A stretch of DNA of 64,000 nt from Nemertoderma westbladi (taxonomy: Eukaryota > Xenacoelomorpha > Nemertodermatida > Nemertodermatidae). Shown piece by piece: positions 55,741 to 64,000 of this stretch. The DNA lies in assembly GCA_032718475.1 (NCBI GenBank), contig JAUCBJ010002985.1, positions 1-64,000 on the forward strand, written 5' to 3'. The notes under the pieces are model-generated. The model saw only the letters and a list, made by a program, of their open reading frames with translations. It was not told where the DNA came from and did not search any database. The translations under genes were made by a program, and so were the position numbers. How positions within the stretch are numbered: position 1 is the first letter of the stretch; every line of letters starts with the position of its first letter.

Positions 55741-56234
55741 AGTGGATAATTATTTTGTAAGGAATGATCGTTTGAGAGCATAGACAACATTGTACTTATA
55801 CAAAGATCAATAATATATATTACAATGAGATGCCTTCATACCATACATCATACCATGGTGCCTTCATACCATCTTTCATATAGGGCATATACAATATATC
55901 CAACACATTCATTACAGTACAACATATTGTGTAATACAACTGTATTTAACCAGTATATTTAATTGCGTGTACAGTACACGCTAAATAAGATATATCTCTA
56001 CAGTAGGCAGTGGATGTAATCATAAATAAGACATTGAGAGGGCCCAGGCTCACATACTGTACCACCTTCAGTGTAACCTGTCGTGAACTACTGTACAAAC
56101 ACTAGCTGTTTTTTAGTGTAAATATAAAGTTTATTAGTAAGAAAGTAAGGTAAAGATGTTAAATCGGGGAAATTAATTATTAAAGATGTTGAAGGCCGAC
56201 ACCCGCTGGCAAAGTTCAAATAGAACCATATTGA
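55741..56234. other. AT-rich intergenic DNA, no gene seen
   Basis: Short repeats of TACCAT..CATACCAT near 55830-55875 and many TACAGTA/TACTGTA strings. No gene is supported. Confidence 0.55.
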
Positions 56235-56249
56235 AAGATATGGACCTGT

Positions 56250-56316
56250 TGAAAAATTCACGTTGGGACCGCGATTCGAACCAGGGACCTCTCACAAACC
56301 GTGTAGCTCTTCCTCC
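56250..56316 (-). other. tRNA-derived SINE-like fragment, split by a TTAA element
   Basis: On the minus strand, TTAAGGAGGAAGAGCTACAC, then GAGAGGTCCCTGGTTCGAATC (a good B box), reads like the D-arm to T-arm of a Leu/Ser-type tRNA, with CGCGGTCCCAACGTG after it. The TTAA in the D-arm position is the target of the adjacent insertion (56321-57877), and the flank resumes at 57882. The missing acceptor pairing argues for a SINE rather than a tRNA gene. Confidence 0.45.
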
Positions 56317-57881
56317 TTAACCCTATTAGTACCGGGCTATAAAATGTTGTACAAATACCGGGGGGGGGGGGGTCATATTGACCCCCCCCTCTAAAATCTT
56401 CAAATTTTTCCGAAAACGTCTGATTTTTTGTTTGTACGTAGGTATCACTAGTCAAGATCCGACCGAAAAAAAAAATTTTCGAAAAAATGTACTGGGGTGG
56501 TTATATTGCAGCACCAAAATTACAAGTAGTGCACAATTTTCAGAAAATTTGAAACTTACATTTTTCGTCTAATTGTTTTTCAATACAGGTTTTCTGGGGC
56601 GCAAAATACATTGGAAAATATTTAAAAATGATTTGATTACTATAAATGGCTGTTTAGTCCTCTCTGCGTCGGAAAAAAATGAAAAAAACAAGTAACCAGC
56701 ACTTTTCTGTTAGAACACAAAATTTTTAATTCACTTATACGATGCTATAAATTCACATTTTCAGGTTTTCTAGGGCGCTGATTCTAATGGAATACATTTC
56801 TAAAATGCCCCATCATTGCTACTTGTATTTTTCGACGTAATTTGGCAAATTTTGGTGCTAGGACCAAATTTCGTACCCATCACCAAAAAGTACAAGTTTG
56901 CGATGTCAAGTGCTGTTTTTATTGATTCCATCGGATTCAGGACCCTCATAAACCCGTATAACGCAATAAACAAGATGATACTATCTACTGATCAATTTGC
57001 TTATTTTCCAAAATTTGGTGCTGGCACAACAATTTTCACCCACCGGCGAAAAATACAAGTTTGAAAACTCTCATGAAATTTTTACTGATTCCATTGAATT
57101 CAGAACCCTCACAAACCCGTATAACGCAAGAAACAAGGTGACACAATCAATTTATATATTTGATGGTTTTCAAAATTTGGTGCTAGCACCACATTTTGCA
57201 CCCACTTCCGAAAAATACAAGTTTGAGATGCCTAGATCGAAAAATATATATTCCATTCAATTCAGAATAGCCATAAACCTCTAAAACGCAAGAATTAAAT
57301 TGTCACAAACAATTTTATCAATTGAATGGATTTTCAAAATTTTGTGCTAGCACCAAAATTTGCACCCACCACCGAAAAATACAAGTTTGATACGCTTGGT
57401 GCAACTCGTATATATTTCATCGAAACCAGAACCCCAAAAAACCCCAATTGCGTAAAAAACAAGTTTCACACAATCAATTTAAAAAATTGACATATTTCAA
57501 AATTTGGTGCTGGCACCAAAAATTGGCACCCGCCGAAAAAAACAAGTTTGAAATTTCTAAATCAATTTATATGAATTCCATCCAATTTCTAACACAAAAA
57601 ACCGGTGTAAATCAATAATAGAGATGTTACAATTCATATTTAATGAAATGTACTTTTCAAAAAACGTCTCAAAAAAAGTGCCAAAAGTAGGGTTAAAAAA
57701 TGGTGCTATAACTCGAAAACTACCCAATATTTTTAAAAACGGTTTTCACTACTAGGAAGACAATAGATTTTTAGGAAAAGTCATAAAATTTCAGATTCCC
57801 AACTGCGTTTGTTTCAGAATTATAATAAAAAAACCACGGGAGGGGTCATATTGACCCCCCCCCCGGGTTTAATAGGGTTAA
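56317..57881. mobile_element. TTAA-flanked non-autonomous element (piggyBac-like ends), about 1.56 kb
   Basis: TTAA (56317-56320) is followed by CCCTATTAGTACCGGG, and the other end reads CCCGGGTTTAATAGGG followed by TTAA (57878-57881). The inverted ends start with CCCTATTA, and TTAA duplication is the piggyBac signature. Just inside each end is a G-tract/GGGGTCATATTGACCCC near-palindrome (about 56360-56392 and 57842-57865). The interior has no transposase, only short frames and tandem repeats of about 162 bp, so it is non-autonomous. Confidence 0.8.
56840..57620 (+). repeat. 162-bp internal tandem repeats of the TTAA element, about 4.7 copies
   Basis: Copies begin near 56850, 57009, 57172, 57337 and 57498 with AAATTTGGTGCTAGCACCAAA-type sequence (some with GGC or GGA at the centre). 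Then follow GCACCCACC.CCGAAAAATACAAGTTTGA and, in the best copies, AACCCGTATAACGCAA. Identity between copies is moderate, so the expansion is old. Confidence 0.85.
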
Positions 57882-58029
57882 CCTTTACTTTACTTCCCCT
57901 TTTATATCTACCTTATAATCCCTTCGGTTAATACTAGACTGTCAATGCAATAGCCGCGAGCATCGGCATGTTCACAACCTCGTACTATGGTAACTCAGTA
58001 TTTGCATGACAGAAAGTAACATAGTTTGA
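57882..58029. other. Short spacer, no gene seen
   Basis: Continuation of the DNA flanking the TTAA element, leading into the minisatellite. Confidence 0.5.
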
Positions 58030-60983
58030 ACTCACTTGGTGTCTAAAACCGAACTTCACTTACTATACATCACCAAACTTTACGAACTATATATAATAGA
58101 CCTACATCACGGAACTTCACGAACTATACATCACCGAACTTCACTACTGTAATTTTACATCACCGAACTTCACGAACTATAACATCCCCGAACTTCACTA
58201 AGTATACATTACCACACTTCACGAACTATACATCACATAACTTCACGAAGTATACATCACAGAACGTCACGATATACATCACAGAACTTCACGAAGTATA
58301 CATCAAAGAACTTCCCGAAGTATATATACATCACAGAACTTCACGAAGTATATATACATCACAGAACTTCACGAAGTATATATACATCACAGAACTTTAC
58401 GAAGTATAGATCACAGAACTTCACGAAGTATACATCACAGATCTTCACGAAGTATACATCACATAACTTCACGAAGTATAACATCACAGAACTTCACGAA
58501 GTATATATACATCACAGAACTTCACGAAGTATGCATCACAGAACTTCACGAAGTATAACATCACAGAACTTCACGAAGTATATACATCACAGAACGTCAC
58601 GAAGTATATACATCACAGAACTTCACGAAGTATACATCAAAGAACTTCACGAAGTATATATACATCACAGAACTTCACGAAGTACACATCAAAGAAATTC
58701 ACGAAGTATATATACATCACAGAACTTCACGAAGTATACATCACAGAACTTCATGAAGTATACATCAAAGAAGTTCACGAAGTATATATACATCACAGAA
58801 CTTCACGAAGTACACATCAAAGAAATTCACGAAGTATATATACATCACAGAACTTCACGAAGTATACATCACAGAACTTCATGACGTATACATCAAAGAA
58901 CTTCACGAAGTATATATACATCACAGAACTTCACGAAGTACACATCAAAGAAATTCACGAAGTATATATACATCACAGAACTTCACGAAGTATACATCAC
59001 AGAACTTCATGAAGTATACATCACAGAACTTCACGAAGTATACATCAAAGAACTTCACGAAGTATATATACATCACAGAACTTCACGAAGTATAACATCA
59101 CAGAACTTCACGAAGTATATACATCACAGAACGTCACGAAGTATATACATCACAGAACTTCACGAAGTATACATCACAGAACGTCACGAAGTATATACAT
59201 CACAGAACTTGACGAAGTATACATCAAAGAACTTCACGAAGTATATATACATCACAGAACTTCACGAAGTACACATCAAAGAACTTCACGAAGTATATAT
59301 ACATCACAGAACTTCACGAAGTATATATACATCACAGAACTTCACGAAGTCGGCCTATACATCACAGAATTTCACGAAGTATACATCACAGAACTTCACG
59401 AAGTATAACATCACAGAACTTCACGAAGTATATATACATCACAGAACTTCACGAAGTATACATCACAGAACTTCACGAAGTATACATCACAGAACTTCAC
59501 GAAGTATGCATCACAGAACTTCACGAAGTATAACATCACAGAACTTCTCGAAGTATAACATCACAGAACTTCACGAAGTATATATACATCACAGAACTTC
59601 ACGAAGTATACATCACAGAACTTCACGAAGTATATATACATCACAGAACTTCACGAAGTATATATACATCACAGAACTTCACGAAGTATACATCACAGAA
59701 CTTCATGAAGTATGCATCACAGAACCTCACGAAGTATAACATTACAGAACTTCACGAAGTATAACATCACAGAACTTCACGAAGTATAACATCACAGAAC
59801 TTCACGAAGTATAACATCACAGAACTTCACGAAGTATAACATCACAGAACTTCACGAAGTATATATACATCACAGAACTTCACGAAGTATATATACAATA
59901 CAGAACTTCACGAAGTATATATACATCACAGAACTTCACGAAGTGTATATACTTCACATAACTTCACGAAGTATACATCAAAGAACTTCACGAAGTATAT
60001 ATACATCACAGAACTTCACGAAGTACACATCAAAAGAACTTCACGAAGTATATATACATCACAGAACTTCACGAAGTATATATACATCACAGAACTTCAC
60101 GAAGTCGGCCTATACATCACAGAATTTCACGAAGTATACATCACAGAACTTCACGAAGTATAACATCACAGAACTTCACGAAGTATATATACATCACAGA
60201 ACTTCACGAAGTATACATCACAGAACTTCACGAAATAATATACATCACAGAACTTCACGAAGTATAGCATCACAGAACTTAACGAAGTATATATACATCA
60301 CAGAACTTCACGAAGTATATATACATCACAGAACTTCACGAAGTATATATACATCACAGAACTTCACGAAGTATAACAGCACAGAACTTCACGAAGTATA
60401 ACATCACAGAACTTCACGAAGTATAACATCACAGAACTTCACGAAGTATAACATCACAGAACTTCACGAAGTATATATACATTACAGAACTTCACGAAGT
60501 ATGCATCACAGAACTTCACGAAGTATAATATCACAGAACTTCACGAAGTATAACATCACAGAACTTCACGAAGTATATATACATCACAGAACTTCACGAA
60601 GTATATATACATCACAGAACTTCACGAAGTATATATACATCACAGAACTTCACGAAGTATATATACATCACAGAACTTCACGAAGTATATATACATCACA
60701 GAACTTCACGAAGTATACATCACAGAACTTCACGAAGTATGCATCACAGAACCTCACGAAGTATAACATCACAGAACTTCACGAAGTATAACATCACAGA
60801 ACTTCATGAAGTATAACATCACAGAACTTCACGAAGTATAACATCCCAGAACTTCACGAAGTATATAATATACATCCCAGAACTTCACGAAGTATATAAT
60901 ATACATCACAGAACTTCACGAAGTATAACATCACAGAACTTTACGATGTATGCATCACAGAACTTCACGAAGTATAACATCAC
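58030..60983 (+). repeat. 24-28-bp minisatellite (ACTTCACGAAGT units), left block
   Basis: About 3 kb of tandem units made from ACATCACAGAACTTCACG and AAGTAT, with spacer variants ATATAT (28 bp), A (25 bp, giving TATAACATC) or none (24 bp). Copies at the left edge are diverged (CATCACCGAACTTCACGAAC). Each unit contains the dyad ACTTC-AC-GAAGT. The array continues at 62851 after a retrotransposon insertion. Frames of repeated TSQNFTKY, HHRTSRSI and ITELHEVY peptides arise from the repeat and are not considered genes. Confidence 0.95.
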
Positions 60984-61488
60984 GAATGATGATGAGTCAG
61001 GTCAGGTCAGGTCCCCAGATCCTGCTACCACTATGGCAGTAATGTGGTACTACCTGTACCTGTCAGCCCAGTAGGTAGGCCCGATAAGCATAGCCTATTC
61101 ATTATTTAGTTGATCAAGAGTGGGTTGGTTTAGCCCCGTCAACTAAATAAGTCATCGAGGGCTATAGCGACTAGGGCACCATTGAAGGCAAAGGCTTGAT
61201 ACGCATCTGCATTAGAGATGATACACGCCCCGCCCTGTCTATACTGGATGCTCTTCTCTCTACCAGTGTTGGGTAACCTAACCCAGGAGGCACACTTGGT
61301 TCAGGGTGTAACAAATGGACCCCTGCAGTCGGCAGCAGGGCTGTAGGCCATGGATAGGCGGAAGGTAATCAACCAACGGCTATACATGCTAACACGGTCG
61401 GCGGAAGGTAATCAACCAACGGCGACCTACTGCGAAGACGCTTGTAGGAGTTGCGACCACAAGCGGTTTACTCCCGCAACAGAAAGAT

Positions 61489-61971
61489 ATGAGTATGAGA
61501 ACCCTCCAGGAGAAATACCGGCTCGTTCGTCGCCCGGGTCAAGAAGGACCGCGTCCCTCAGTGGTACACCAGGCTGGGGTCGATAAATTGGCTACTGGAA
61601 CAGAAGACAGCGAAGAAAGAAGAACCAGCCTGTTGAAATGTAAAAAGACACTAAAGATTGCTACAATAAACGCACGCACGCTGAAAGCACATACCAAACA
61701 GGGTGACATGGTCGCTCTGGCAATGGAATATAACATCGACATCATCTGCATCCAAGAACATCGGATTTGTCATGAAGACACTGCGATGAAGTACAATGGC
61801 ATTGGAAATGGATGGACGTTAGTAACAAGCTCAGCAGTAAGAAACTCGGCCAATGCATCAATTGGTGGAGAAGGAATTCTGCTAAGCCCATTTGCACTTA
61901 AGACCCTAAACAACATCGAATCTATAAATTCTAGGGTTATGATCGCAACATTTGATGGGAGTCCACATTAG
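61489..61971 (+). pseudogene. RTE-like APE endonuclease, N-terminal part
   Basis: Within this frame, KTLKIATINARTLKAHTKQG and NIDIICIQEHRICHED carry the first Asn and the catalytic Glu of APE-type endonucleases. The domain stops at the deletion junction around 61955-61970 (TAG at 61969) before the Asp/His motifs. The first ATG at 61489 may not be the native start, since basic residues and an RGP-rich leader precede the domain. It has no activity on its own. Confidence 0.8.
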
Positions 61972-62843
61972 CACCATTGCTATTTGTAATTGTGCTGGAT
62001 TACGCAATGAGGACGGCCACAAAGGGTGAAGATCTGGGATTCACACTTCAAGAACGCAGAAGTAGTAGATATCCGGCAACTACAGTCACAGACACAGACT
62101 TTGCGGATGACATCGCCCTGCTCTCTAATACGCTAGCAGATGCACAGCTTCTACTAAATAAAGTGGAGAGGGCTGCTAAGGAGGTTGGATTGCATATAAA
62201 TGCTACAAAGACCGAATTCATGACCTTTAATGTTGATGGAAACTTGACAACCATTGATAATAATCAACTAAGGAAGGTCGATGACTTCCAGTACCTTGGA
62301 TCATGGATAGAGAGTAGCAAAAAGGACATAGAAGTTAGGAAAACAAAGGCTTCGGTAGCTCTATCAAAAATGGATACCATCTGGAAATCAGATCTCTCCA
62401 GGCACCTGAAGACTAAGTTCTTTCGAGCCACAGTGGAAAGTGTATTTTTATACGGGGGTGAGACCTGGACACTGACTAAATCACTTGAACAACAAATTGA
62501 TGGTTGCTACACAAGACTACTAAGGGCAGCCCTAAACATCAGCTGGAAACAACACATGACAAATGCCGAGCTTTATGGTACAATACCACATGTATCAACA
62601 ACCCTCCGTGAACGCAGATTAAGATTCAGTGGGCACTGCTGGCGAAGTAAAGACGAGGTCATACCAGATCTACTTCTCTGGCAACCAACTCATGGAAAGC
62701 GTAGTCGTGGACGACCGGCCATAACATATATAGATCAACTTGAAAGGGATACTGAACTTGGGAGAAACGAAATTGCGACAACTATGGAAAATCGGGAAGG
62801 CTGGAAGGATCTCATTTCCACTGTCCGAGTTAGCTCAACCTAG
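61972..62843 (+). pseudogene. RTE-like reverse transcriptase, C-terminal part
   Basis: The frame opens in the middle of the RT domain, at the strand after the missing QG block (APLLFVIVLDYAMR). It includes TDFADDIALLS with the catalytic FADD, then EVGLHINATKTEFM, FQYLGSWI, FLYGGETWTLTKSLE, RRLRFSGHCWR and GKRSRGRPAITYIDQL, the C-terminal signature of RTE/F52C9.6-like proteins. Upstream palm and fingers motifs are absent. It lies in a different frame from the endonuclease piece, so the copy is dead. Confidence 0.88.
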
Positions 62844-62850
62844 TAGTAGT

Positions 62851-63195
62851 AGTATAACATCACAGAACTTCACGAAGTATATACATCACAGAACTTCGCG
62901 AAGTATATATACATCACAGAACTTTACGAAGTATAGATCACAGAACTTCACGAAGTATACATCACAGAACTTCACGAAGTATACATCACAGAACTTCACG
63001 AAGTATAACATCACAGAACTTCACGAAATAATATACATCACAGAACTTCACGAAGTATACATCAAAGAACTTCACGAAGTATATATACATCACAGAACTT
63101 CACGAAGTATACATCAAAGAAGTTCACGAAGTATATATACATCACAGAACTTCACGAAGTAGGCCTATGCATCACAGAATTTCACGGAGTATACA
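62851..63195 (+). repeat. 24-28-bp minisatellite, right block
   Basis: Same units and orientation as 58030-60983, about 13 copies, ending in diverged units near 63190 (TCACGGAGTATACATCGCTG). Confidence 0.92.
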
Positions 63196-64000
63196 TCGCT
63201 GAAAAGTTTATAATTGTTGCGGGGGTGGTGAGGAGATTTATCGCCCAGTTTAAAAAAGGTTGGTGTATAATTATGGGTCAATATTTGGGGTATCGTCAGG
63301 ACCAAAATATAAACTCAAATACATAAAGACCAGTACTACTAACACTACTAACAAGTATAGTTAAAAACTGCAACGCCCTCAAGTCGGCTTGTCGCCACCT
63401 TACCACTTTTTTATGGCTGATCGAGTAATTTGGGACGGCGTGTCATATGTACAGTAGACCAATTCATTGGGCTTTAAATTCTTTGCATGGAGCTTCGGAT
63501 GCTAAATACTACTAACTAATTTATTTTTAATATTATTATTTGTATCACAAGCCATTTTTACAATTTTTTTGTAGGTGAACTACATATTAAGTGGTTTCTT
63601 CTTATAAAATTGAACCGTTGTGAAATCCACAGCAAGCTAGAGGGGCGTCTAGACGCAAACACGATCTCGGTGAATTAATTTATCGCCTCTATGATAAACT
63701 ATAAACTAAGGGAGAGGAACAAGTTACAGTAGCACGTTATTGTATGCAAAACAATAAATAATATCAATATCACAGGTTACATCGTATTTTTTGTTATGGT
63801 AATCAGCTGTTATTTACGTCGATTTTCTCCTGGAAAGGGATGAATTTTGATTTCGCCGGAAGTCCCCCCCACTCCTATATAGGATCAGCGTCTGTATACC
63901 ACTACCGTCTTTATACACAATCAATCATATAAAGATAGCAGATCTTGCGAGTATAATTAATTAGTTATCTATTGTAGTTGTAGACCTACACGGAGACCTA
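63196..64000. other. AT-rich intergenic DNA, no gene seen
   Basis: No ORF of interest, RNA gene or repeat could be supported to the window end. Confidence 0.55.

Larger units (their letters stand above)
60984..62850 (+). mobile_element. RTE-like non-LTR retrotransposon, internally deleted, inserted in the minisatellite
   Basis: A 1.87-kb insertion begins GAATGATGATGAGTCAGGTC and ends in a TAGTAGTAGTAG-type short tandem tail, as RTE elements often do. AGTATAACATCAC directly precedes it (60971-60983) and directly follows it (62851-62863), a probable 13-bp target duplication, although the target is repetitive. The N-terminal half of an APE endonuclease is joined abruptly to the C-terminal part of the reverse transcriptase, so most of the polyprotein is deleted. 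A second, shorter copy lies at 1315-1701. Confidence 0.85.

Noticed and set aside
58531-60791. ORFs of repeated NFTKY/HHRTSRSI/ITELHEV peptides
   Set aside because: Products of the 24-bp repeat, changing frame at each spacer variant.

Overview
The window is animal nuclear DNA, most likely from an aquatic invertebrate; I cannot name the species. The evidence is long AT-rich intergenic DNA, kilobases of minisatellite, several classes of metazoan transposon (non-LTR retrotransposons, a Polinton/Maverick, a TTAA-flanked element, MITEs, tRNA-like SINE pieces) and no convincing host gene. Almost everything recognisable is mobile or tandemly repeated.

Layout. 1-7.8 kb is intergenic DNA holding a decayed RTE-like reverse transcriptase fragment split by a MITE (1315-1701), a 60/63-bp minisatellite (2525-3990), an inverted-repeat element (6157-6421) and a possible SINE head. 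7.8-31.8 kb is a very large array of 30-bp and 25-bp GA-rich units. It is interrupted once, at 18997-23080, by an apparently full-length non-LTR retrotransposon with an intact 1211-codon ORF (cysteine-rich N-terminus, decapeptide repeats, reverse transcriptase, restriction-like endonuclease), an A tail and a 14-bp duplicated target. 32.4-36.76 kb and 54.96-55.74 kb are the two halves of one decayed minus-strand LINE with an APE-type endonuclease.

The centrepiece is an 18,198-bp Polinton at 36759-54956. It has 345-bp terminal inverted repeats, AGTAGT...ACTACT ends and a perfect 6-bp target duplication (TACCTT), and it sits inside ORF1 of that LINE. It carries the Polinton/adintovirus set: packaging ATPase, retroviral-type integrase, two related candidate minor capsid (penton-type) proteins, a basic virion-type protein, double-jelly-roll major capsid protein, adenain-like protease and protein-primed family B DNA polymerase. 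It also has a RING-finger protein, a small pX-like core protein and several unassigned genes. The plus-strand cassette (37.8-46.4 kb) probably builds and packages the particle and integrates the DNA; the minus-strand cassette (48.3-53.7 kb) encodes replication. Where I compared the terminal repeats they are identical, which suggests a recent insertion, yet polymerase, major capsid protein and one minor capsid paralogue all carry in-frame stops or a frameshift. This copy is therefore probably not autonomous.

55.7-64 kb holds a tRNA-like SINE fragment split by a TTAA-flanked element with internal 162-bp repeats (56317-57881), then a roughly 24-28-bp minisatellite (58030-63195). That array is interrupted by an internally deleted RTE-like retrotransposon (60984-62850) of the same family as the fragment near position 1400.
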